Of a DNA stretch of 64,000 nucleotides, positions 1 through 8,684 are shown one piece after another; position 1 is the first letter of the stretch, and every line of letters begins with the position of its first letter. A program made the position numbers and the translations under genes. Origin of the DNA: Pirellulaceae bacterium (lineage in GTDB: Bacteria; Planctomycetota; Planctomycetia; Pirellulales; Pirellulaceae); assembly GCA_022448645.1 (NCBI GenBank), contig JAKVBZ010000008.1, positions 1 to 64,000 of the forward strand, read 5' to 3'. The notes under the pieces were generated by a model. That model saw only the letters and a list, made by a program, of their open reading frames with translations. It had not been told where the DNA came from and searched no databases.

Positions 1-720
1 TGGCAGCTGCATGTGACTGATGACACGGTCAATGGAGAGACCGGAATGTTGCTGGATGCTGCTTTGACGCTAGAGACATCTCCAGTGGTCGAAGGCAATG
101 TGAATCACGATAGCCAGCTGGATGCCGATGACATTGATCTTCTGTTTGCTGGATTGGGTACCTCACACGCCGTTTTCGATCTGGATCATGACGGCGACTC
201 CGACAACGACGATGTCGACGAGTTGGTACTAAACATCATGGGAAAACGTTACGGAGATTCCGACTTGGATCAGGATGTTGATGTCGGAGACTTTGGTCGG
301 CTGGCACGGCACTTTAATCCATTGGGAACTGGTTTTGTTAGTTGGCGCGACGGGAACTTCGACGGAGACACGGATGTGGATATCCAGGATTTTAATCACA
401 TGGCGACGAACTTCGCCCCACTTGGCTACTCAGGGAATCTATCTTCTGCCACAAGTACGGATGCTGTTGGGGATGCGAGCATCCCAGTGGTTGCTTCGAT
501 CCAAGGCCTTACAGTTCCTTCGAATGAAGCCGACGACGCAAACTTGTCATCGAATGGAGGTCATGCTGTGACAGAACAACCCGTGGAACCGGTCGGTCCG
601 GTGCAGGATGTTCCACCGGATGGTTACTCGAATACGCAATCGCAAACGATGGTGGGTGAGGAGAATTTTCGAGGCGCACGGGTTCGCCGTCGATTTCGCG
701 AGGCCGAAGATATTTCTTGA
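1..720 (+). CDS. C-terminal part of dockerin-type surface protein (5' end outside window)
   Basis: The reading frame is open from the left edge, so this is the 3' part of a longer gene; the first possible start inside is a GTG at 13. The first ~145 residues hold four aspartate-rich calcium-loop motifs in two pairs: two in the first half, then DSDLDQDVDVGDF and NFDGDTDVDIQDF. This is the dockerin-I-like module common near the C-terminus of planctomycete secreted proteins. It is followed by about 90 residues of low-complexity sequence ending in an Arg-rich tail (VRRRFREAED). There is no PEP-CTERM anchor, unlike the related module in the gene at 52656. Likely exported and calcium-binding; the catalytic or adhesive part lies outside the window. 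Confidence 0.75.
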   Translation, partial: WQLHVTDDTVNGETGMLLDAALTLETSPVVEGNVNHDSQLDADDIDLLFAGLGTSHAVFDLDHDGDSDNDDVDELVLNIMGKRYGDSDLDQDVDVGDFGRLARHFNPLGTGFVSWRDGNFDGDTDVDIQDFNHMATNFAPLGYSGNLSSATSTDAVGDASIPVVASIQGLTVPSNEADDANLSSNGGHAVTEQPVEPVGPVQDVPPDGYSNTQSQTMVGEENFRGARVRRRFREAEDIS

Positions 721-1161
721 CATTTCCTAGAGCGGTGCTGAAACTTCTGTCGTTTGCTCCGGCGCCGGGATAGCAATGGTACGATCAAACGAGACAGCCC
801 ATTCCTGGAATTTTTGGCATCTCTCTAGTTCTTGGCCAACAAGGCAATAAACCTTTGTAGCGAGAACATGCTCAAATTGATGTCGTATCAGCTGTGACTA
901 TTAGTGTTTTCCTGTTTCTAAAGCTAAACCTGTTTGAACGCAAAGTCGCAAGAGTCTTTATTTGATAACAACTTACCCCGGTAAAACGTTGCTGCATGAA
1001 TGCATTGTTGGCGAAGGTCGAGTCGGGATGTTTCGTAGTTCTTTACCTCTTTGTGTTACACGCATTGAATCCAACTGCCATGAAAGCTATCGAATTGCGG
1101 TGACTTTTTTGGCCCAGGGCGAAACGCTCGGGTAGGGTTGTCATTCTAGAAATTGCAAAAA
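721..1161. other. Intergenic, no gene seen
   Basis: Between two converging transcription units. No open frame with credible composition or ribosome binding site was found. The right end borders the terminator at 1162. Confidence 0.5.
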
Positions 1162-1194
1162 AAGGCAGTTCGGCTGGGCATGCCGAACTGCCTT
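1162..1194 (-). terminator. Rho-independent terminator of the 2510-1324 operon
   Basis: A perfect 13-bp stem, AAGGCAGTTCGGC at 1162-1174 pairing with GCCGAACTGCCTT at 1182-1194, has a 7-nt loop. On the minus strand it runs straight into a T-tract (the A-run at 1157-1163 on the plus strand). It lies about 130 bp past the stop of the last minus-strand gene. Confidence 0.85.
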
Positions 1195-1200
1195 GATGCT

Positions 1201-1273
1201 AGCCCGCATACTGCATGCGTTGCGACTTCATGCAGGTGTTGTGTTGACGCATGAAGTATGAAGTATGCGGGCT
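1201..1273. repeat. Nested inverted repeats with alternative pairings
   Basis: AGCCCGCATACT (1201-1212) is complementary to AGTATGCGGGCT (1262-1273). Inside it ACTTCATGC (1225-1233) is complementary to GCATGAAGT (1249-1257). A competing hairpin, CTGCATG (1211-1217) with CATGCAG (1229-1235), cannot coexist with the inner stem. It lies in the 3' untranslated region of the minus-strand operon, before its terminator. Function unknown; it could be an RNA stability element or a remnant of a fold-back element. Confidence 0.6.
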
Positions 1274-1323
1274 GGATCGACCAGACAAGGGGGAGGGTCT
1301 AGCCGACAAATGATTTCTAGCTG

Positions 1324-1704
1324 TTACCAAGGAGCGCGAATGTAATTGACACCCATCTGCCGTGTACTTGTCGGACTGTAGGGTGACGGACTGATCGGCT
1401 GCGTGACACCACTGTCGGTGTGGCCCGAGATGGACCGAGAGTAGTGATGATATATGGGGCGCATTTCGTTCATGGTGACGCCCCAGCTATATTCTGTGTG
1501 CATTCCAGCAACGGGTGGGACAACCAGAGGAACCGGTCGACCCCATTGTGAGTGATAGTAGGATTGATGCCAGGGACGACGCATGGCTTCGTGAGTGAGG
1601 CCTTTGCTGGAATAGAAATAAGGTGGTGCCGCAGAAACCTGCTGGTCTACCAGACCACACAAGATTCCGGCAGCCATGCCGATGAGGGCGTGAAGGCGTC
1701 GCAT
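1324..1704 (-). CDS. Small secreted Tyr/Pro/His-rich protein, unknown function
   Basis: 126 residues. The N-terminus (MRRLHALIGMAAGILCGLVD then a small-residue stretch ending near AAPPYFYSS) looks like a Sec signal peptide, so the protein is exported. The mature part is rich in Tyr, His, Pro and Ser with no Cys. A good AGGA lies 7 nt before the ATG. The gene starts 38 bp after the stop of the larger secreted gene upstream, so the two probably form one transcript ended by the terminator at 1162. Both proteins share motifs such as a Tyr-Tyr-His near a Gly/Arg segment, suggesting distant relation. No family recognised. Confidence 0.7.
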   Translation of the reverse strand: MRRLHALIGMAAGILCGLVDQQVSAAPPYFYSSKGLTHEAMRRPWHQSYYHSQWGRPVPLVVPPVAGMHTEYSWGVTMNEMRPIYHHYSRSISGHTDSGVTQPISPSPYSPTSTRQMGVNYIRAPW

Positions 1705-1742
1705 GTCAAGTTCCTGCTGGTTGGAGGGAATATCTGAATTCG

Positions 1743-2510
1743 TTAGCGGGCTGGTTCAAACATCCAATGGAACCACTGTCGCAACGATGTTCTGGAGTTG
1801 GGTTGGTAACTGATGTGGGTTCGATTGAGCCCTTGGTTAAAGTTATACATCCGGTAGTACGACCGGTTGTGCATGTACATGTGTTCGTGTGGCAGGAAAG
1901 GTTGGTAGGTGTAATAGGTTTGACCAGTAATGGGTGGCGTGGGGTGTGGGGATGGATACATGCTGGTGCCGACGCGAGCTCCAGCGTTTGCTCCATGGTA
2001 ATAGTTGTAGAACAGCTCCGGAGATTTTTTGTCAGGTTGACGTAGGGCTACGTCGTCGTCGGTTGTCCGGCTGCCGAGTCCTCGCTGGATGCTGTTACGC
2101 AGGCAACCTAAAGCGGGAGTTGCCCCGCAACGTCCACACCCACCACATCCAAGAGCCACACCTTGGCCCGCTTTCAGTCGGGCTGCCAAGTTGCGCAACG
2201 CACCGGCCGGGCCACATGAGCCCGTGCCGCAGCCTGTGTGACAGCAACCGACTCCTGAGTCTTCGACGGATTCGGCGCTGGCTTCCACGTCCTCTGTGCT
2301 TGGTTCAAGCGAACCTTCCACATCATCCGAGTGAGTGGATACTTTCGACGCTTGACTGCGGGATGCATATTTCGGGAGGTTTGCCAAGGAAGAAGTTGTG
2401 GAGAAACCGTCGAGAGAAGATTCGGCACCCACGGCGACGTAGCCCGTGGAGCAGATCAACACGATGACGGTTAGGCAGACGCGCACGGCGCGCGGCACAC
2501 GGTGGAGCAT
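1743..2510 (-). CDS. Secreted Cys/Gly-rich protein, unknown function
   Basis: 255 residues. A signal peptide is clear (basic MLHRVPRAVR then a hydrophobic core, cleavage near VAVGAES). Residues ~40-90 are acidic and Ser-rich. Then comes a dense cysteine block with CC, CxxxCG, CGGCGRCG and further Cys, followed by a Tyr/His/Asn-rich C-terminal half. AAGGAG lies 6 nt before the ATG. The Cys block could bind metal or form disulfides in the periplasm; this is inference. First gene of a two-gene operon with 1324-1704. Confidence 0.72.
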   Translation of the reverse strand: MLHRVPRAVRVCLTVIVLICSTGYVAVGAESSLDGFSTTSSLANLPKYASRSQASKVSTHSDDVEGSLEPSTEDVEASAESVEDSGVGCCHTGCGTGSCGPAGALRNLAARLKAGQGVALGCGGCGRCGATPALGCLRNSIQRGLGSRTTDDDVALRQPDKKSPELFYNYYHGANAGARVGTSMYPSPHPTPPITGQTYYTYQPFLPHEHMYMHNRSYYRMYNFNQGLNRTHISYQPNSRTSLRQWFHWMFEPAR

Positions 2511-3004
2511 CCGCTACTCCTTTGCGACAAGTAGTCAGGGAAGGGTTTGGAAGGGATGACAGGTCGGATTTTCAATCTCGCCATGCCTGCTCGCTTCGTA
2601 GTTTGGAAGCCGCGCTGAACGGCAGTGCGAAGCCAGCTTTTGCGAAATGAAAATTGGTCGGAAATGGGAGGAGCCTCGCCAAGGATGGCGTGACTGGTGA
2701 GGTAAGCGGCTGGTCATCCACTTACCAGTAAAATTCTCGGCTGACGAGCATACAGCCGATTAGTCTAATTTTCACGATCATACGCAAGCAATGTGATTTG
2801 ACGGTCGCTGAGCCGTGAATCACCGCTGACGGCGACGGAAAAACCGGTATAATCGTTACGGTTTGAAAATGCCGGAACGGTGGATCAGCGAGCATCCGAG
2901 CGATTCGTGAATCTAGCAGATCCAACGTTTCGTGCTTTTGGCACAGTGTACTGAGATGACGACGAACCCGCGTTGATAGACTACACGGGTAAAGGAGTAC
3001 TCCA
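2511..3004. other. Divergent intergenic region
   Basis: Holds the 5' regions of the minus-strand secreted pair and the plus-strand topoisomerase VI genes. No coding sequence was convincing. A strong AAAGGAG at 2991-2997 marks the start of the topoisomerase gene. Confidence 0.5.
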
Positions 3005-5116
3005 TTGGCGACTAAGGTGAAAAAGAAGAAAAAGGTACGCAAGAAAAAGTGTACGGAAAGTCAATCGACTGCTACGACTACCAAATCCACTTCTGGAAAG
3101 TCGAAACCTAAAGTTACTCGTAAATCGCGACGGCGAGCGACGGCGCAGTCGATGGCGGCTGCACAGCGCGATATTTCGGTCAGTGAATTCTTTGCGAAGA
3201 ATCGCCACTTGCTCGGATTCGATAATCCACGCAAAGCACTACTCACGACGGTGAAAGAAGCCGTCGACAATTCCTTGGATGCTTGTGAAGAAGCTGGCAT
3301 CGTTCCCGAAATTTGGGTTCACATCGAACAAACACGAGCTGGTCGTTTCAAAGTGGGCGTGCAGGATAACGGACCTGGTATCCTGAAGAAGCAGATACCA
3401 TTGATCTTCGGCAAGTTGTTGTATGGATCCAAATTCCATCGCTTGCGGATGAGCCGTGGTCAGCAGGGAATTGGAATCAGTGCTGCCGGAATGTACGGTA
3501 TGCTGACAACGGGTAAACCGGTCAAAATCGTTTCCAAAGTATCGGTACGGAAGCCGGCTCACTATTACGAGCTGCAGATCGATACGAAGAAGAATAAACC
3601 CGAAATTCTGAATGGACGTGGGGATGGCGTGGACATTCCGCCAGGAGATAAAGGACTCCGTTATATCGAAAAGCACGGGATTGAGTGGATCACGCACTAT
3701 GACGTAGAGGAAGGCGAGAAGCCAGTCGATCTTCGTAGCGGAACACGCGTGACCATCGAGTTGGAAGCACGCTATCAACGCGGGCGTGGAAGTGTCGACG
3801 AATTCTTACAGCAAGCGGCCATTGCCAACCCGCACGTCACGTTGCACTATGTCGATCCAGAGGGCAATGAGCATGTGTATCCTCGGTCGACGAAGGCCCT
3901 TCCTCCAGAACCTCGCGAAATTAAACCGCATCCATACGGTGTTGAGTTAGGACGCCTGATCACGATGCTCAAGGATTCCACTGACGGAACTCTTTCGCAA
4001 TTCCTCACCGGGTCCTTTTCACGTGTCAGCTCAGCGGTGGCTCGTCGAGTTTGCGAAGGTGCGAAGTTAAGTACTCGGGCCAGTGTAAAAAAGATTGGGC
4101 GTGGCGAGGCGGACGCATTATATCAATCAATCCAGGCCACCAAGATCAGTGCGCCGTCATTGGACTGTATTGTGCCGATTGGTGAAGACTTATTGTTGAA
4201 GGCTCTGCGGGAAGTTTTACCCGGCGAGTTCTATACGGCAGCTACCCGGCCACCCACAGTTTACCGAGGCAATCCGTTTCAGATCGAAGTTGGATTGGCT
4301 TATGGCGGAACGTCCTCCGCCCAGAAGGTGACACGTGATGCTTTGGAAGAACTTTTGTCGCAAAGTGACGCGCGTACTTTGAGGCAGTTTTTGATCGTGA
4401 CCTTCCAAGGTGTTGGGCCAGACGCCGCAGACAAGATCATCAAAGAGGCTGGTTTGGGGACTCGCCAATCCCCTGGTCGGCTGAAGTCTAAAGAGACAGA
4501 TCAGTTTCACCATGCCATGCAGAACGTCAACCTGGACGATGGCCAGACAATGCAGGTGCTACGTTACGCAAATCGCGTTCCGCTGCAGTTTCAGCATTCC
4601 GCCTGTGCGATCACTCAAGCGATCACGAATACGAATTGGCGCAGTTATGGTCTTAGCCAGTCTCGCGGATCTTTGCCCAGTGGCCCGGTGAGTGTGATCG
4701 TCCACATGGCAAGCGTTTGGGTGCCGTTTACCAGTGAGTCAAAAGAGGCGATTGCCAGTTATCCTGAAATTCAAAAGGAATTGCGATTGGGATTACAGTC
4801 CGTAGGCCGCAAACTCGGCATGTACTTACGGCGGCGACTTCGCGTCCGGCAGCAAGGTGAGCGGCGGAATGTATTCCTGAGGTATCTCGGAGAAGTGGCA
4901 AGTGCGGTTAGCTACATCAACGAAGCAGATCGTGAGGATCTTTACAACCGCTTACTTCGTGTCGCTAAGAAACGGACGGCCGAGGCGGACGTTAAGTTAG
5001 ACAGTCGAGGCCAGCCAATCACGGAGGAAGAAGCCACGTTTGGTGATAATGTGATCATCGTTGATCCGGCTGAGGAGCTGGCTCGAACACTAGCCAATAG
5101 CAATGGTTCGTCATGA
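3005..5116 (+). CDS. top6B: DNA topoisomerase VI subunit B
   Basis: 703 residues. This is the ATPase subunit of the type IIB topoisomerase, which with subunit A passes one duplex through a two-strand break. GHKL ATPase motifs are in order: N-box KEAVDNSLDACE (~83-94), DNGPGI (~120), GQQGIGISAAG (~153). An H2TH-like segment follows (FQGVGPDAADKIIKEAGLG, ~466), then the transducer domain (NRVPLQF, NWRSYGLSQ, and the Lys-containing WVPFTSESKEAI). The start is TTG at 3005 with AAAGGAG 7 nt upstream. The first ~45 residues are an extra Lys/Arg/Ser-rich tail (KKKKKVRKKK) not needed by the family fold, also seen on subunit A. Followed at a short distance by the subunit A gene. Confidence 0.95.
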   Translation: MATKVKKKKKVRKKKCTESQSTATTTKSTSGKSKPKVTRKSRRRATAQSMAAAQRDISVSEFFAKNRHLLGFDNPRKALLTTVKEAVDNSLDACEEAGIVPEIWVHIEQTRAGRFKVGVQDNGPGILKKQIPLIFGKLLYGSKFHRLRMSRGQQGIGISAAGMYGMLTTGKPVKIVSKVSVRKPAHYYELQIDTKKNKPEILNGRGDGVDIPPGDKGLRYIEKHGIEWITHYDVEEGEKPVDLRSGTRVTIELEARYQRGRGSVDEFLQQAAIANPHVTLHYVDPEGNEHVYPRSTKALPPEPREIKPHPYGVELGRLITMLKDSTDGTLSQFLTGSFSRVSSAVARRVCEGAKLSTRASVKKIGRGEADALYQSIQATKISAPSLDCIVPIGEDLLLKALREVLPGEFYTAATRPPTVYRGNPFQIEVGLAYGGTSSAQKVTRDALEELLSQSDARTLRQFLIVTFQGVGPDAADKIIKEAGLGTRQSPGRLKSKETDQFHHAMQNVNLDDGQTMQVLRYANRVPLQFQHSACAITQAITNTNWRSYGLSQSRGSLPSGPVSVIVHMASVWVPFTSESKEAIASYPEIQKELRLGLQSVGRKLGMYLRRRLRVRQQGERRNVFLRYLGEVASAVSYINEADREDLYNRLLRVAKKRTAEADVKLDSRGQPITEEEATFGDNVIIVDPAEELARTLANSNGSS

Positions 5117-5203
5117 GTTTGTTCGTGCGTTTAAATGCGTTCCTATGCTGGTCATGGGAACGTGACCATTTTAGCTGTTTCCATATCTAATTCAAAAAGT
5201 ATC

Positions 5204-6370
5204 ATGGCAAAGAAGAAAGTTGCACGTAAAAAAAAGAAGTCTACTTCCAAGAATGGTAAAGCTACCTTGACCACGAAGGACAAGCGGACGATTACCCAAT
5301 TGCGGCGGTTGGCAGATGGAGTTGTGTCATCGGCAAAACGGAGTCGTGACCCGTTTATCGATGTTCCGATGCGAACACTATCAAATGTGCGGTATAGTCC
5401 TCGCAAGCGAATCATTGAAATGGGAGGCAATACCAACCGGAGGCAGTTGTTCAATCTGTCACAGGCCAAGAGCTATATGCAGACGATGCTTGTTGCCAGT
5501 GGCTGTAAACAACTCATCGAAGAAGGCAAGTCCACCAGTATCCGGGGTTTGTATTATTTGTTGAAGCATACGATTGAAGGCACCAAGGAGGAGACATTTG
5601 CCGAGCAAAGCGAGTGTGATCCCGTCATTGAGGACACGGAAGTATTGCTGAACGCGTTGCGCGAAGAGCTGCATCTGTATGCTCAAACAAAAGGTGCCAT
5701 GGTTGGCAATATAATTATCAATGACAGTGGTCATGATATTAACTGTGCCGAGTTTGGACGCGGTGCGTATGCCATTCCTTCCATCGTGGAACCAGATGCT
5801 ATTGAATTGAGTCGTAAGAAGTGTCAAGCCAAGTTTGTACTGCATGTCGAAAAAGATACGGTGTGGCAACGATTCAATGAGGACCGTTTTTGGGAAGAGC
5901 ACAATTGTATTTTGACGCACGGTGGCGGGCAGCCGCCGCGCGGTGTACGGCGGTTGCTCAACCGTTTGCACAATGAGCTGGGGCTACCCATCTATTGCTT
6001 GCTCGATAACGATCCGTGGGGATACTACATTTACAGTGTGATTAAGCAAGGTTCGATCAATTTGGCCTATGAGTCTCAGCGTATGGCAATTCCCTCCGCG
6101 CGGTTTTTGGGGCTTCGTAGCATCGATTTGGAGCGATGTGGTTTGTCGGATAGCGTCAAAATTACTCTTAATGAAAATGATCGCAAACGTGCCAAACAGA
6201 TTGCCAACTATCCCTGGTTCGAAAAGAAAAAGCCCTGGCAGCGTGAGATTAAAAAGATGCTGGATAATGGGTTCAAACTGGAAGTCGAGTCTTTGATAAG
6301 TATCGACATCAGTTATGTGACGGAAACGTACGTGCCAGAGCGATTGGATAATCAGGATTGGCTGGACTGA
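5204..6370 (+). CDS. top6A: DNA topoisomerase VI subunit A (Spo11-like)
   Basis: 388 residues from the ATG at 5204, the DNA-cleaving subunit. The winged-helix motif SIRGLYYLLKH carries the catalytic tyrosine (Tyr117 or Tyr118), and the toprim domain has LLDNDPWGYYIY with metal-binding Asp268 and Asp270. The frame extends to an ATG at 5135, but the extension (MRSYAGHGN...) looks unlike family members. Starting at 5204 gives MAKKKVARKKKK, a basic tail like that of subunit B; neither start has a clear Shine-Dalgarno. It lies 87 bp after subunit B, presumably in the same transcript. Both active-site signatures are intact, so the pair should be functional. Confidence 0.95.
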   Translation: MAKKKVARKKKKSTSKNGKATLTTKDKRTITQLRRLADGVVSSAKRSRDPFIDVPMRTLSNVRYSPRKRIIEMGGNTNRRQLFNLSQAKSYMQTMLVASGCKQLIEEGKSTSIRGLYYLLKHTIEGTKEETFAEQSECDPVIEDTEVLLNALREELHLYAQTKGAMVGNIIINDSGHDINCAEFGRGAYAIPSIVEPDAIELSRKKCQAKFVLHVEKDTVWQRFNEDRFWEEHNCILTHGGGQPPRGVRRLLNRLHNELGLPIYCLLDNDPWGYYIYSVIKQGSINLAYESQRMAIPSARFLGLRSIDLERCGLSDSVKITLNENDRKRAKQIANYPWFEKKKPWQREIKKMLDNGFKLEVESLISIDISYVTETYVPERLDNQDWLD

Positions 6371-6702
6371 ATTCATGCCAATTGGTTAAGTTGCACGATT
6401 GCTCCAATCACGGTGACCTTGCCGGTAAAACTTTTGCGGTCGTATCGGTCGGGCCGAGCTGTGTGACGGAGGATGACCTGTGTCGCAGGTAAATAGGCTT
6501 GCCTACGCTTTATCTTCGGGCATGTTTCTATTGCCGCTTCCTCCAGATGGTTCCGCTGCCGTCACTCGGTCACGTAGCTGTCGCAGGCGAACCGGTCGAC
6601 AGTCTCTGAACTGTCCATAACGCACGATCTAGTTCCAGCATGCGACGTTGGACAATATTTGTGCTAGAATAAAGTCCGGCAGAACCAAATCAAAAAGAGA
6701 AG
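6371..6702. other. Intergenic, no gene seen
   Basis: About 330 bp between topoisomerase VI A and the next plus-strand gene. No credible short gene and no strong terminator hairpin was found. Confidence 0.45.
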
Positions 6703-8091
6703 ATGATGCCCAACACGGTTTCTGCCTTTTCCAACGTTTGTGTTGATACGACAATGGTGAACGAACGGCGAGAACAGGGTGTTCCGCACGACACATCCGG
6801 TGCCCGGCAGTTTGCTATGTGGGCACTGGCCACTTTGGGTGTGGAAGTGACACCTGGAAATGGTTCGTGCCTCGAATTCGATGTGCCCGAGAAGTATCGC
6901 GGCTGTTTCGATTCTGCCGCGCGCGTGGTTCTCGCGTCTGATGGCCAGGCTGAGGCTGATGGAACAGAATCCGGTGGTGCTTCGTCGCTGGCACCTTACG
7001 CGACATTGATCACACAACTATCTGCTTGTTTGCAGTTGCATGGAACTTGGGCCCATGCGGTACCTGCTGTGCAACCAGCCAGCGTTCACCGTTTGGCACT
7101 CATGATGTTTTCCGCATATCAGGTCGAACAGGGTGCGGTAAGTCTTGCGGGGTGTACTCTCGAAGACCGTCCCATTATCCGTTTTACATTTCGAAATCTC
7201 GGCCAAGGCTCCAGCAATGGGATGGCCCATGTGTATTTGGATGCGAAAGGTAAATTGCTTGATGTTTCTCAGGTGGCGGTCTTAGGACTAGATGATGTGG
7301 TTCCATTGCGTCGTCGTGTCCCCAAGCTGGTGGATAGTCAGTCGCAGCAAATGCTGGCCTTTGCGGACATGCAGCCAGAGTATGCAGGAGAGCAGTGGGA
7401 GCTGCTGGCCAAGACGCTTGTGTGGTGTAAATATGCTTCTGGCAAATTGGCATTAGATATTGCGGGGGCGCGTGCCGAGATTCCTTTTTCCGGCTGGGCA
7501 AAACCGTATGCCGAAGGTGCCACGAAACCGCCTCCGTATCTGTGCCCTGTTAGTGGGCTGAAGACTTACTGTGTCGCCGCTACGGATCGAGGTAAGATTG
7601 TGGCGCAAGATGCTATCGTGTCTTGTGATCAGTCAGGACAAAAAGTTGTTGATGAGCAGTTGTTGACATGTCCCGTGACTGGGCGTCGTGCCTTGGAAGA
7701 TTTCTTTTCAGTATGCCCAGCCAGCGGAGAACGTGTTCTGACCGCTGCCATGGCGCCCTGCACCATGTGCCAACAACGGGTGAGTCCGAGAGCACTCAAA
7801 CACCAATCTTGTGTGGCTTGTCGTTCTTTGCGCCATGTGCGCAAAGAAGATCCAAGAATGGCGCGTTTGCTGGACGAATACCCGGTGTTGGATGGCTGGC
7901 GACGCTGGAAAATGTACGAAACTTCGCGAGTTTATATTTTGACCGCTGCTGGTTTCGTTGAGCGACTTTTGGTGGTGATTGACAAACAGTCTCTGGAGGC
8001 TTACCGAGTGGCCACGTCCAGTCGATTTGCATCTGGATGGGCCGATGTGTCTGACCTGCAGCGCGAAGAGATTTTGGGAAAAAAAGGCTAA
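6703..8091 (+). CDS. Protein with repeated CPxSG zinc-knuckle-like motifs, unknown function
   Basis: 462 residues, no signal peptide or membrane segment. The N-terminal ~260 residues show no known domain. From ~270 there is a ladder of cysteine motifs with roughly regular spacing: YLCPVSGLKTYC, VSCDQSGQKV, LTCPVTGRRAL, SVCPASGERVL, then APCTMCQQRVSP and SCVACRSL. This resembles tandem zinc ribbons or knuckles. The last ~90 residues are Cys-free. The ATG at 6703 is followed by a second ATG. Probably cytoplasmic and metal-binding; role unknown. Converges with the next gene, stops 74 bp apart. Confidence 0.72.
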   Translation: MMPNTVSAFSNVCVDTTMVNERREQGVPHDTSGARQFAMWALATLGVEVTPGNGSCLEFDVPEKYRGCFDSAARVVLASDGQAEADGTESGGASSLAPYATLITQLSACLQLHGTWAHAVPAVQPASVHRLALMMFSAYQVEQGAVSLAGCTLEDRPIIRFTFRNLGQGSSNGMAHVYLDAKGKLLDVSQVAVLGLDDVVPLRRRVPKLVDSQSQQMLAFADMQPEYAGEQWELLAKTLVWCKYASGKLALDIAGARAEIPFSGWAKPYAEGATKPPPYLCPVSGLKTYCVAATDRGKIVAQDAIVSCDQSGQKVVDEQLLTCPVTGRRALEDFFSVCPASGERVLTAAMAPCTMCQQRVSPRALKHQSCVACRSLRHVRKEDPRMARLLDEYPVLDGWRRWKMYETSRVYILTAAGFVERLLVVIDKQSLEAYRVATSSRFASGWADVSDLQREEILGKKG

Positions 8092-8165
8092 GCGTTTCCA
8101 GAAGATGGAGCAATCGCGGCTCATGCTCTACTTGCATTGGCATGGGGGCCTATGCCGTTACCCTA

Positions 8166-8684
8166 CTATGAATTCCGTCGAACGATCCATGTGAGTGCCG
8201 TTACCGCTAGACCAACGATAGCCAAGCCGGTTGCAATTTGACGATAGAACTCCCAGGGAGGTGCCTCCTCTGTGTGAGGAGTAATGATCTTGGGTGGCAA
8301 GTTCCGCAGTGTTTGCCATTCCAGCCAGGATTCTTGAGGCGTCAAATCGTTGAGATCCTCGAAGGTAAGTTTCTCGTTTGGAAGGGAACTAGTCTGGGTG
8401 GGAGCATGACGCAACGAGACCGTGAAAATTGTCATGGCGCCCATGGATCCTAGGGTGATCAGAACCCCGATGAGAAATATCGTTCCTCGGAGTGGTGACC
8501 AATCGGTTTTCCGCAGACGACTTGGAGCATTGTCCTCCAATGCCGGAAGTTCACGCAGGTGGCGTAGAGTGGGTATTTCATTGGTCGTCCCGCAAGCAGT
8601 GCAGGAAAACTCTTCACCGGCTTGGCTGGGCTCAACGGATCGAATTTTCCCACATCGACAAGTCAGAGAGTAGCGAGTTGTCAT
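8166..8684 (-). CDS. Zinc-ribbon protein with two membrane segments
   Basis: 172 residues from the ATG at 8684 (an in-frame GTG lies 9 bp upstream; neither has a clear Shine-Dalgarno). The N-terminus is a four-Cys ribbon (LTCRCGKIRSV ... FSCTACGTTNE). A linker leads to one hydrophobic helix (~68-92) and a second near the C-terminus (~147-166), giving an inner-membrane protein with a cytosolic ribbon. Zinc ribbons fused to membrane helices are frequent in planctomycetes; function unknown. Confidence 0.7.
   Translation of the reverse strand: MTTRYSLTCRCGKIRSVEPSQAGEEFSCTACGTTNEIPTLRHLRELPALEDNAPSRLRKTDWSPLRGTIFLIGVLITLGSMGAMTIFTVSLRHAPTQTSSLPNEKLTFEDLNDLTPQESWLEWQTLRNLPPKIITPHTEEAPPWEFYRQIATGLAIVGLAVTALTWIVRRNS

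Noticed and set aside
3239..3778. 179-codon minus-strand frame inside top6B
   Set aside because: Antisense to a fully supported topoisomerase VI B gene; no ribosome binding site or protein features.
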